This document shows, one piece after another, positions 28,831 to 36,578 of a DNA stretch of 41,721 bases (position 1 is the stretch's first letter; each line of letters begins with the position of its first letter). The notes under the pieces were generated by a model, which did no database searches, was not told the origin of the DNA, and was given only the letters and a program-made list of their open reading frames with translations. The position numbers and the translations under genes are program-made. Origin of the DNA: Symploca sp. SIO1C2 (GTDB lineage: Bacteria > Cyanobacteriota > Cyanobacteriia > Cyanobacteriales > Coleofasciculaceae); NCBI GenBank assembly GCA_010672925.1, contig JAAHFP010000050.1:1-41721 (forward strand), given 5' to 3'.

Positions 28831-29917
28831 TAGTTGCACGACTTAAAATTACTTTGGCAGCATTTACATCGCGTTGCTCAATGTATCCGCAATGTGGACA
28901 AGAATGAGTACGAGTACTCAAAGATTTCTGAACTTTAACACCACAATTACTACATTCAATACTAGTGTAATGAGGTGGTACTGCAATTATTAATCGTCCA
29001 AATTTATGGCCAAAGTATTCGAGCCATTGACGGAAGTTATACCAAGATGCATCCACAATACTCTTGGCTAGCTTGTGATTCTTTACCAGTCCGCTTATAT
29101 TTAAGTCTTCCAAGACAATCTTAGCGTTAGCTAGGCATAAGTTACGCGCTAGTCTCTTAGCGTGTTCATTCCTTTTTCTTGTTACTCTCAAATGTTTGCG
29201 GGCATAAATACCACGAGCTTTCTTTCTGCCAGTTGAACCCTTCTTCTTTTTGTGGATATTGCGTTGAGAGCGTTTTAGGTTTTGTTCAGCAAAACGTAAA
29301 AATCTGGGATTCTCCTCATGGTGACCATTGCTATCTGAGTAGAAGTATTCAAGTCCCACATCAATGCCTACTTGTGCATTAGTAGGAGGTGATTCTAAAG
29401 TATTATCAACTTTGACACAAAACTGAACATAATACCCATCAGCACGACGTACAATTCGCACTCGCTTAATTAGCTTAACATCTATTGTATGTATGTCCCA
29501 CTTTCCCAGTAGCTTCAGCTCACCAATACCCTTGAGGTCTAGAAAATTAATTCGACGCTTAGTAGGATGAAGCTTCCAGCCCGACTGCTTATACTCAACA
29601 GAACGGCTGTGTTTTTTGAACTTTGGATATCCTTTTTTCCCAGGTTTATTGGACTTGCAATTAGCAAAAAATCCCTTAATTGCCCGTTCTACGTTTTCTA
29701 CTGATGCTTGACAAGCATGACTATTCAAGTTCTTAACAAACTGATATTCTGCTCTAAGTTGAGTGTTGTACTGATAAAGCTCTTTTTTGCCAATGCCACG
29801 GTTATCTATCCAGTACCTCAAAACTTTGTTTCTCACAAACTGAGAAGTACGGATAGCTTCTTCAATAGCTATCGCCTGTGCCTTTTTAACTACAGCTTTG
29901 TATTCCAGTACCAACAC
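28742..29917 (-). CDS. tnpB: TnpB RNA-guided nuclease (IS200/IS605)
   Basis: 391 residues, complete. RuvC-type active site: Asp186 in VGIDVGLEYF, Glu270 in IVLEDLNISGL, Asp350 in EQRDVNAAKV. Zinc finger Cys322/325 (CSNCG) and Cys340/343 (CPHCG). Basic region KKKKGSTGRKKARG (223-236). Starts at GTG 29915-29917 behind a strong AGGAGGTGA site. Family members are RNA-guided DNA endonucleases that preserve the element at its donor site. All three acidic residues are present, so it is likely active even though tnpA is broken. Confidence 0.95.
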   Translation of the reverse strand: MLVLEYKAVVKKAQAIAIEEAIRTSQFVRNKVLRYWIDNRGIGKKELYQYNTQLRAEYQFVKNLNSHACQASVENVERAIKGFFANCKSNKPGKKGYPKFKKHSRSVEYKQSGWKLHPTKRRINFLDLKGIGELKLLGKWDIHTIDVKLIKRVRIVRRADGYYVQFCVKVDNTLESPPTNAQVGIDVGLEYFYSDSNGHHEENPRFLRFAEQNLKRSQRNIHKKKKGSTGRKKARGIYARKHLRVTRKRNEHAKRLARNLCLANAKIVLEDLNISGLVKNHKLAKSIVDASWYNFRQWLEYFGHKFGRLIIAVPPHYTSIECSNCGVKVQKSLSTRTHSCPHCGYIEQRDVNAAKVILSRATTEGHSGSNANGDVSSTSVGRKTCRGKKRR

Positions 29918-30002
29918 TCTTACATCACCTCCTGATGAGATAGCAAAATGGCTGTATAATTTGATTATATACCTACAAGCTATCTAATGACAAGGATGAT
30001 TT

Positions 30003-30399
30003 ATGAAAAACTACAAATCTAACAAAAATGTAGTTTATTCTTGCAAGTATCATATTGTCTGGACTCCAAAATACAGACGCTGTGTCCTAGTTAATGGTGT
30101 TGATACTAGATTGAAAGAATTGTTGAATCAAATAGCCCAAGAAATACAGGTAGACATTCTTGAAATAGAAATTATGCCTGACCATGTACATCTACTAATT
30201 GAAGTAGACCCTCAATTTGGTATTCACAAAGCTGTTAAGAGATTTAAGGGGGCGACTTCTCGTTATTTGAGATTAGAATTTCCTCACTTAAAATCAAGAC
30301 TTCCAACCCTTTGGACTAACTCTTACGAGAGTTTCTACAGTTGGAGGTGCTCCATTAGAAATCGTGAAACAATATATTCAGAATCAGAAAAATGTCTGA
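30003..30399 (+). pseudogene. tnpA: TnpA (Y1 HUH transposase), frameshifted
   Basis: The N-terminal part is a normal IS200-type TnpA: YSCKYHIVWTPKYRRCVLVN, the HUH motif MPDHVHLLIEV (His-Val-His), and TLWTNSY. After TAC at 30324-30326 one extra base, probably G30327, shifts the frame. In the +1 frame the missing C-terminus STVGGAPLEIVKQYIQNQKN follows with its catalytic Tyr and a stop at 30397-30399. The unshifted frame runs to 30509, out of the element into pfpI, and lacks the Tyr. The reconstructed length of about 131 aa fits the family. Programmed frameshifting is unlikely because no slippery run is present at the site. Confidence 0.85.
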
Positions 30400-30418
30400 C
30401 GGCGAATAAATTCGCTAC

Positions 30419-30457
30419 GGGCGCAAGCCCCATAGCTAAAGCTAGGGGCTTGCGCCC
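30419..30457. repeat. Left-end hairpin of the IS605-type element
   Basis: GGGCGCAAGCCCCATAGCT and its near-complete reverse complement, a 39-bp imperfect palindrome 11 bp inside the left border. It is the expected TnpA-binding subterminal structure. Confidence 0.8.
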
Positions 30458-30468
30458 TATGACTTTTG

Positions 30469-30612
30469 GTCAACTACTGATTGGGTATAGGCACAAATAT
30501 CCCAGTTGAGTTCTGGCATCAACCCCATAGATCTAAGTCTTGTGAGAGAATCATAGATGCCGATAAAATCAAGGGCTGTCATTTGGTTAAAAATCACAAA
30601 TGCTACTTTCAT
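30469..30612 (-). pseudogene. N-terminal part of split DJ-1/PfpI gene
   Basis: 48 codons from ATG 30610-30612: MKVAFVIFNQMTALDFIGIY, DSLTRLRSMGLMPELNWDIC, AYTQSVVD. This is the start of the DJ-1/PfpI fold. Joining it to 28702-28283 gives a 187-codon gene in the right frame, the usual family length. It is transcribed divergently from the ABC operon, 60 bp away. Confidence 0.9.
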
Positions 30613-30672
30613 CGTAAACTATACGTAGTCTGGACAATAAAGCCACCATATACTAAAACCAATTGACAAGTT

Positions 30673-31359
30673 ATGCCATCTGAAACAATTAGAGCTGTTA
30701 TCGAATTGCGTGACGTGAGCAAAACCTTTATTGAAGGGAGTGGTACTCGACTTGTCTTAAATCAGGTGAATGCAACTTTTAATCAAGGAGAATTTATTGT
30801 TCTTCTGGGTCAAAGCGGTAGTGGGAAAAGTACTCTCTTGAACCTTTTGAGTGGCATCGAAAAACCGACCACTGGTAAGGTCTTAATTAATGGATTAGCA
30901 GTTAATGAGATGAGTGAACGTAATTGTACCTTGTTCAGGCGCGATCGCATTGGCTTTGTCTTCCAATTTTTTAATCTGATTCCCACTCTAACGGTTTTAG
31001 AAAATGTCACCCTTCCCCAAGAGTTAGCCGGTAAAGAGATTAAGGCTTTAGAAGCTGTGGCTCTGAAATTGCTAAAGGAAGTGGGTTTGGCAGAACGTTG
31101 TCATGCTTTTCCCGATCTCCTATCTGGAGGTCAACAACAACGAGTCGCGATCGCTAGGGCTTTGATTCATAATCCCATGCTTATACTAGCAGATGAACCT
31201 ACTGGCAATTTAGATGAAGAAACGGGGAATACTGTTTTAAAGCTCTTGCTAGAGTTAACCCGTAATGTCAACAAAACTTTAATTATGGCGACTCACAATC
31301 CAGCAATTGCTCAGATGGCAGATCGAGTAATACAAGTTCATGAAGGTAAACTGGAGTGA
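30673..31359 (+). CDS. ABC transporter ATPase (LolD/MacB/AttE type)
   Basis: 228 residues. Walker [10 protein letters not shown] (46-54), Q-loop [17 protein letters not shown], signature LSGGQQQR (150-157), Walker [14 protein letters not shown] (169-181) and H-loop His208. This subclass energises FtsX-type permeases that extrude or extract lipids, lipoproteins or peptides. The end overlaps the longest reading frame of the next gene; with the AttH-like gene it forms a set resembling AttEFGH (inference from gene content). Confidence 0.92.
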   Translation: MPSETIRAVIELRDVSKTFIEGSGTRLVLNQVNATFNQGEFIVLLGQSGSGKSTLLNLLSGIEKPTTGKVLINGLAVNEMSERNCTLFRRDRIGFVFQFFNLIPTLTVLENVTLPQELAGKEIKALEAVALKLLKEVGLAERCHAFPDLLSGGQQQRVAIARALIHNPMLILADEPTGNLDEETGNTVLKLLLELTRNVNKTLIMATHNPAIAQMADRVIQVHEGKLE

Positions 31360-31441
31360 ATTAAGAGACGCGGGGACGCAGGGACGCGGGGATGAGAAGA
31401 TAGGGAGACAAGGAGGACAAGGAGGTATTGACAAACAACAA

Positions 31442-34045
31442 ATGACAAATAACAAACAACAAACAACAAACAACAAACAACAAATCTCCAATAGTCCTCT
31501 TTGGAAATTGGCTTGGCGCAGGATGCGCCGACGATCGCTACAGTATATTCTATTTGTTTTGGGGATTGCTCTAGGTGTGGCGATGATGGTTTCTATTGAC
31601 CTCGCTAATGGCTCTGCTCAAAGAGCTTTTGAGTTATCAACAGACGCGATTACAGGACATACAACCCATAGAATTGTTTCAGTAGCACCGAATGGGGTTG
31701 ATGAATCGATCTACCGTCAACTTAAAGAGGAAGTTGGTTACTCGACAGTCGCACCCGTTGTAGAAGGTTATGTCTCGGTTCAAGAATTAGGAGAACAACC
31801 TTTACGCTTAATAGGGGTAGATCTGTTTGCTGAGCCACCTTTTCGTAGTTATTTTGATGATAATAGCAACCAAGGAGCAGAAGCCTTAACCGCATTTATC
31901 ACTGAACCGAATACGATAATCCTTTCCCAGAATTTGGCTCAGCAATATGGGGTGAGAGCCGGAGATTATTTGACCCTAGCTGAGGCAGGAAAGCAAATCT
32001 CTTCTCAGGTAGTAGGCATTATCGAACCAGCTAATAACCTAACTAGGGATGCTCTCAGTAGTTTACTGTTCACTGATATTGCCTCTGCTCAAGAGATTTT
32101 AGGTATGATTGGTCACTTGAGCCATATTGATGTGATTGCTTACCATCAAACTGACTTGGTAGCAATAGAATCTATTTTGCCCACCGGAGTCAAGTTAGAA
32201 TCAGCGGAAGCACAAAAAAATGCCGTTGTGCAAATGACTGCTGCTTTTAAGCTCAATCTGACCGCATTGAGTTTGTTGGCTTTGGTGGTAGGGATGTTCT
32301 TGATTTACAATACCGTTACCTTCAGTGTGGTACAGAGAAGACCCCTATTTGGAATTTTGCGCTGTTTGGGAGTCACTCCCAGACAACTATTAACCTTAAT
32401 TTTAGGTGAATCACTAATTCTGAGTTGTGTAGGGTCATGCTTGGGTTTAGGCTTAGGAGTTTTATTAGGTCATGCTGTAGTAGGATTGATTACCCAAAGC
32501 ATTAATGACTTCTACTTTGTAGTTAATGTTCAGCAATTATCCGTGGCACCTTTAACCCTAGTTAAAGGTTTGGTAGTGGGCATCGCTGCGGCAATTGTTG
32601 CTTCTTTAATTCCTGCCTTAGAAGCAATGCAAACTTCGCCTCAAACTACCTTATTGCGTTCTACCTTAGAGAGCAAAGTTCAAAAAATTCTGCCTTGGCT
32701 AGTAGTTGCTGCGGGTCTATCAATGCTTTTAGGGATCAGTTTGCTAGTAGTTAGGGGTGGTGGTTTAATCAGTGCCTTTGCTGGACTTTTTGGTATTCTC
32801 TTGGCAGCAGCTTTACTAACTCTACCTCTAACCAACTGGTTAATGCAGGGATTAACTCCCTTAACTAGTCGATTATTCGGTGTACTAGGAAGGATTGCAC
32901 CTCGGAGTATTTCTCGCTCCCTGAGTCGAACCTCAGTTGCGATCGCGGCACTGATGGTGGCAGTATCAGTAATTATCGGTGTTTCCATTATGATTGGTTC
33001 CTTTCGGGGAACCGTAGTGCAATGGCTAAATCAATCTCTACAAGCAGATATTTTTGTTACCCCCCCTAACACTACTGCTAATCGTATCTTCGGTCGTTTA
33101 GAGCCCGATGCGATCGCAGAAATAAAAAGTTGGCCAGGACTTGAAGATGTTGTCACCTATAATCAAACAGATATTGTGGTAGAGGATTATCAGCACACCG
33201 CGAAACTGATTTCTGCGGGGGGCGATGTGTCCCATGGTCAACGTCCCTATGCTTGGATTAGGGATAATGTCAACAATCCTTGGCCTCAGTTAGATAGGGG
33301 AGAGGGAGTAATTATTTCTGAAGCATTGATGCTCAAGGAAAATCTAGCGGAACCCCCAGAAACGATTACTTTAGAGACAACTTTAGGAACTCAAAGTTTC
33401 CCCGTTTTAGCTGTATTTTACGATTACTCTTCTGACCAAGGGACTATCTTAATTGACGATGACCTATTTATTAAGTTCTGGCAAGATGACAGCATTGCTT
33501 CTTTGGGACTTTTCGTAGAACCTGGACAATCAGTAGAAGCAATTGTCTCTGACTTAAAAACTCATTTTCGGGGTAGACAAGACTTGTTGATTCAATCCAA
33601 TCAAAGTCTAAGATCTGGATCTCTTGAAATTTTTGACCGCACTTTTGCCATTACTAGTGCTTTGCAGCTGTTGGTAGTTATTGTTGCGTTTATTGGTATT
33701 CTCAGTGCTTTGCTGAGTCTACAGCTAGAGAGAACCAGAGAATTAGGTATCTTAAGAGCTACGGGCATGACACCAGTTCAGCTTTGGCAGTTAACCTTTT
33801 TGGAGACTGGCTTAATGGGTAGTGTGGCCGGAATTCTTGCTATGCCTTTGGGTTATGCTTTGGCCTGGATTCTGATCTATGTTATTAATGTGCGCTCTTT
33901 CGGTTGGACTTTACAAATGCAACTAGCACCTAGTTATTTTTGGCAGTCTCTGATTGTTGCAGTAGTAGCAGCTTTACTGGCTGGAATTTATCCGGCTTGG
34001 AATTTAGGAAAGATGGTAATTGCTACAGCGATTCGGCAAGAATGA
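31442..34045 (+). CDS. Double FtsX-domain ABC permease
   Basis: About 867 residues from the ATG at 31442; the frame is open back to an ATG at 31340, overlapping the ATPase gene, but that part is derived from repeats (ACAAACA, GACGCGGGGACGC) and encodes low-complexity Gln/Asn. Conserved sequence begins LWKLAWRRMRRRSLQYILFV. The order is TM1, periplasmic domain, FtsX core with three helices (YNTVTFSVVQRRPLFGILRC), a second set of helices, a second periplasmic domain, and a second FtsX core (LSLQLERTRELGILRATGMT). This is the LolE/MacB-like permease duplicated in a single chain. Confidence 0.9.
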   Translation: MTNNKQQTTNNKQQISNSPLWKLAWRRMRRRSLQYILFVLGIALGVAMMVSIDLANGSAQRAFELSTDAITGHTTHRIVSVAPNGVDESIYRQLKEEVGYSTVAPVVEGYVSVQELGEQPLRLIGVDLFAEPPFRSYFDDNSNQGAEALTAFITEPNTIILSQNLAQQYGVRAGDYLTLAEAGKQISSQVVGIIEPANNLTRDALSSLLFTDIASAQEILGMIGHLSHIDVIAYHQTDLVAIESILPTGVKLESAEAQKNAVVQMTAAFKLNLTALSLLALVVGMFLIYNTVTFSVVQRRPLFGILRCLGVTPRQLLTLILGESLILSCVGSCLGLGLGVLLGHAVVGLITQSINDFYFVVNVQQLSVAPLTLVKGLVVGIAAAIVASLIPALEAMQTSPQTTLLRSTLESKVQKILPWLVVAAGLSMLLGISLLVVRGGGLISAFAGLFGILLAAALLTLPLTNWLMQGLTPLTSRLFGVLGRIAPRSISRSLSRTSVAIAALMVAVSVIIGVSIMIGSFRGTVVQWLNQSLQADIFVTPPNTTANRIFGRLEPDAIAEIKSWPGLEDVVTYNQTDIVVEDYQHTAKLISAGGDVSHGQRPYAWIRDNVNNPWPQLDRGEGVIISEALMLKENLAEPPETITLETTLGTQSFPVLAVFYDYSSDQGTILIDDDLFIKFWQDDSIASLGLFVEPGQSVEAIVSDLKTHFRGRQDLLIQSNQSLRSGSLEIFDRTFAITSALQLLVVIVAFIGILSALLSLQLERTRELGILRATGMTPVQLWQLTFLETGLMGSVAGILAMPLGYALAWILIYVINVRSFGWTLQMQLAPSYFWQSLIVAVVAALLAGIYPAWNLGKMVIATAIRQE

Positions 34046-34047
34046 AG

Positions 34048-34203
34048 GTGGTAGGTGGTAGGTGGTAGGTATTTGACAGTAATAAACTCTTGCTGAAACT
34101 AAAGCATCATATGTTTTGGGCTGAATTCCTTGATATAAGGAGTTTCTGACTTCTTGTTCAGTGATTCATTCAATTTTGAATTTTGAATTTTGAATTTTGA
34201 ATT
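34048..34203. repeat. GGTAGGT and TTTTGAA heptamers between permease and attH-like gene
   Basis: GTGGTAG units (34048-34072) and TTTTGAA units (34173-34203) flank about 100 bp without features. The latter opens a spurious N-terminal extension of the next gene (MNFEFA). Confidence 0.9.
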
Positions 34204-34240
34204 CGCCGTTAGGCGCTTATTAAACAAACTCTACTTAATT

Positions 34241-35413
34241 ATGAAAAGACTATCTATCTTAGTTATTTTACTTGCGGTCTCGGTAGGCATTATTGTAACT
34301 GTGTTCCCTCAACCACAAATAACAGCTACAGGAAAGGCAAATGTGGAGTGGTTAGCATCAGAAACATCTGATAGCGATAATGCCTTTAGCCGAGTTTATG
34401 GCCCAACGGAAATGGTATTTCCTCGGGATTTAGGTTCTCATGATGGATACCAAACTGAGTGGTGGTACTATACAGGCAATATGGAAACTGCATCAGGTCG
34501 TCCTTTCGGTTTCCAATTAACCATTTTTCGACGAGCTTTAAAACCACTAACAGCAACTGTTGCTAGGGAGCAATCATCAAACTGGCGTAGCAATCAAATT
34601 TACTTTGCTCATTTTACGATCAGCGATGTGGAAAAACAATCTTTCTATCCAGCAGAGCGCTTCAGCCGGGGAGCAGCTGGCTTAGCTGGGGCACAGAGTA
34701 GTCCTTATCGAGTCTGGTTAGAAGATTGGAGTGCAACGGAATTAGCACCGGGAAAAGTGCAATTAGTGGCGACAACAGAGGATGTCGCTCTTAATCTTAT
34801 GCTACAAGAAACATTGCCTCCGATTCTTCAAGGCGATCGCGGTTATAGTGCTAAAGGACCAGAGTTAGGTAATGCTTCGACCTATTATTCAATTGTTCAG
34901 CAACAAACCCAAGGGACGATAACTGTTGGAGAAGAAACCTTTGAAGTAACGGGTTTGACTTGGAAAGACCATGAATATTCTACCAGTAGTCTCAGTCCCG
35001 GAACTATCGGGTGGGATTGGTTTTCACTCCAGTTAGACCAAGGTACATCCCTGATGTTATATCTACTGCGACGGGAAGATGGTAGTATTTCTCCTCACTC
35101 TAGTGGTACTTTTGTCTCTGCTGATGGCACTGTGCAATCTATAGATAGCCAGGATTGGCAGTTGCAAGTCTTAGATACCTGGAAAAGTGCCACTAGCAAA
35201 GCGGAATATCCTTGTCAGTGGCAGTTATCAATTCCCAAACTAGACTTGACTTTGACAGGGAAGCCGCTGATTAACAATCAGGAGCTCAATTTATCTACAA
35301 TTTATTGGGAAGGAGCAGTCGATTTTCAGGGATATCAAGCTCAAATCCCTGTCAAAGCTAAGGGATATGTGGAAATGACTGGCTATGCTCAACGTTTAGA
35401 TCAAGTTTTGTAG
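34241..35413 (+). CDS. AttH/CrtC lipocalin-like protein
   Basis: 390 residues from the ATG at 34241; the frame opens further upstream at TTG but only through repeat DNA. N-terminal signal or anchor MKRLSILVILLAVSVGIIVT. Then the AttH/carotenoid-1,2-hydratase-like double lipocalin fold: FPRDLGSHDGYQTEWWYYTG, FGFQLTIFRRAL, IYFAHFTISDVEK, LTWKDHEYSTSSLSPGTIGW with WDWFSLQLDQGT. These families process or carry hydrophobic molecules. Linkage to an ABC ATPase and FtsX permease matches the AttEFGH arrangement, so it probably acts as the periplasmic partner of the transporter. The true ligand is unknown. Confidence 0.88.
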   Translation: MKRLSILVILLAVSVGIIVTVFPQPQITATGKANVEWLASETSDSDNAFSRVYGPTEMVFPRDLGSHDGYQTEWWYYTGNMETASGRPFGFQLTIFRRALKPLTATVAREQSSNWRSNQIYFAHFTISDVEKQSFYPAERFSRGAAGLAGAQSSPYRVWLEDWSATELAPGKVQLVATTEDVALNLMLQETLPPILQGDRGYSAKGPELGNASTYYSIVQQQTQGTITVGEETFEVTGLTWKDHEYSTSSLSPGTIGWDWFSLQLDQGTSLMLYLLRREDGSISPHSSGTFVSADGTVQSIDSQDWQLQVLDTWKSATSKAEYPCQWQLSIPKLDLTLTGKPLINNQELNLSTIYWEGAVDFQGYQAQIPVKAKGYVEMTGYAQRLDQVL

Positions 35414-35474
35414 TGAAGATTTGTTATTTGTTGTTGGTTGTTGGTTGTTGGTTGTTTTAACAAAGTACCTATCG

Positions 35475-35503
35475 TAGAGTGTGTTAGCGAAGCGTAACGC
35501 ACC
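35475..35503. repeat. Dispersed GTGTGTTA/TAACGCACC palindrome, copy 2
   Basis: GTAGAGTGTGTTAGCGAAGC followed by GTAACGCACC, a second copy of the repeat at 6677-6705 with a few changes. Confidence 0.8.
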
Positions 35504-35530
35504 GCATAACTGTACTTGATTAAAGTAGAT

Positions 35531-35568
35531 CAAAGTCCCCTTTTTTAAGGGGGATTTAGGGGGATCAA
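35531..35568. repeat. CAAAGTCCCC...GGGGGATCAA repeat, left copy
   Basis: Reads CAAAGTCCCCTTTTTTAAGG then GGGATTTAGGGGGATCAA. The inverted copy is at 36308-36348. The pair flanks the PD-(D/E)XK-like gene. Confidence 0.85.
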
Positions 35569-35618
35569 GATGTACCTCACTTCCTTTAATTATAGTGAGC
35601 AGGATACTACCACTACTA

Positions 35619-36230
35619 TCATTCACTGAAATATTCCTGAAAAGGATAAGACAAAATACCCAAAAGCTTATCCGTATCTCTGATATAGTATTCTCGCAGA
35701 TCGATCCAAACCTGCTTCTGCTCTAAGCGGAGAAACTGCCAGATTGTACCGGTAGTCACTGCTCCATAAATTGGCAACTTTATATTTTCTCTCGCATTAA
35801 ATAGTTGAGCTGCTATCATTTCAGCAATGCACTGCGCCAATCCTCCTTTGATATTTTCATTTTTGGCTTCTACTAGAGTCAATACGGGGCGCTGTATCTC
35901 ATATATTTCTCGTGAAGCTGTTAAAATAAAGTCACAATAACCGTTTAGTCCTAACTTGGAATCAATATTGAACTCAGAACCAGAGAAAAAGCCTACATCA
36001 TTATGAAACTTTTGTCTAATTTCCAATAAAGTTGGCGCAATTAAAAGTTCAGAACGAGCCTTTTCTGTATTGATAGCGTTAGCAAGGGGAATGTTTCGTT
36101 CTAAGGTTTGGTTAAGCAATTCGCTGACTTTGGAGGAAGGAGTATCTGCAAAAAGATTTTGCGACTCATCAACTTTTAAGTCAAAAAGCTCCCTCACCTG
36201 TGCAATGGTTCTAAATTCGCTGTAGGACAT
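35619..36230 (-). CDS. PD-(D/E)XK nuclease-like hypothetical protein
   Basis: 203 residues. I recognise the core of the type I restriction HsdR-N-like/PD-(D/E)XK fold: LNGYCDFILTA (Asp100), then TLVEAKNENIKGGLAQCIAE with Glu121 and Lys123 in the E-x-K motif and a conserved Gln134. The N-terminus (MSYSEFRTIAQVRELFDLKV) and the tail are family-specific. Such proteins are frequent in cyanobacteria, with no known function; nuclease activity is inferred only from the motif. Flanked by inverted copies of a dispersed repeat. Confidence 0.75.
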   Translation of the reverse strand: MSYSEFRTIAQVRELFDLKVDESQNLFADTPSSKVSELLNQTLERNIPLANAINTEKARSELLIAPTLLEIRQKFHNDVGFFSGSEFNIDSKLGLNGYCDFILTASREIYEIQRPVLTLVEAKNENIKGGLAQCIAEMIAAQLFNARENIKLPIYGAVTTGTIWQFLRLEQKQVWIDLREYYIRDTDKLLGILSYPFQEYFSE

Positions 36231-36307
36231 GGCTAACTAACGGTTGATTAAGGCTTGTTTGGAGCAGTTAATTATAGTTATAGCAGTTATTATCTCCTTG
36301 AGATGCA

Positions 36308-36348
36308 TTTGATCCCCCTAAATCCCCCTCTTTATAAGGGGGACTTTG
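36308..36348. repeat. GATCCCCCTAAATCCCCCTC repeat, right copy
   Basis: Inverted version of 35531-35568: GATCCCCCTAAATCCCCCTC then TTTATAAGGGGGACTTTG. Its end merges into the tandem array that follows. Confidence 0.85.
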
Positions 36349-36480
36349 AGTTGGAAAGAGGGACTTTGAGTTGGAAAGAGGGACTTTGAGTTGGAAAGGG
36401 GGACTTTGAGTTAGAAAGGGGAACTTTAAGTTAGAAAGGGGAACTTTGAGTTGGAAAGGGGGACTTTGAGTTAGAAAGAC
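36341..36480. repeat. Seven tandem 20-bp repeats upstream of recN
   Basis: Seven contiguous copies of GGACTTTGAGTTGGAAAGAG with one to three changes each (36341, 36361, 36381, 36401, 36421, 36441, 36461). The phase is exact throughout. It starts from the last bases of the dispersed repeat and ends about 60-100 bp before recN. Confidence 0.95.
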
Positions 36481-36578
36481 CTGGAGGATTGATAGTAAGT
36501 TATATTACTAAAGGTGAGGTTTAATCAGGCTACAAGGTTCTGATGAGCTTTCCCTATAAAAAAACGAGCAATCTCGCC

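Larger units (their letters stand above)
28703..30468. mobile_element. IS200/IS605-type element inserted in pfpI
   Basis: 1766 bp with tnpB (minus) and tnpA (plus) divergent, as in IS605/IS608-type elements. Its borders are set by the host gene: pfpI codon 48 ends at 30469 and codon 49 starts at 28702, in frame with no lost or duplicated base. On the minus strand the element starts after TTGAC and ends CCCCCGGCTTCTAGCCGTGG then GGAGTGTCAA. Subterminal hairpins are at 28713-28734 (right end) and 30419-30457 (left end). No target duplication, as expected for the family. Confidence 0.92.

Noticed and set aside
30400-30509. C-terminal tail of the unshifted tnpA frame
   Set aside because: It reads through the left-end hairpin and into pfpI; the genuine TnpA end is in the +1 frame at 30399.
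31340-31441. Start of the permease at 31340 overlapping the ATPase gene
   Set aside because: The added residues derive from GACGCGGGG and ACAAACA repeats; ATG 31442 is nearer to the conserved start, although translation from 31340 cannot be excluded.
36341-36480. CRISPR array
   Set aside because: The 20-bp units are contiguous with no unique spacers, and no cas genes are near.
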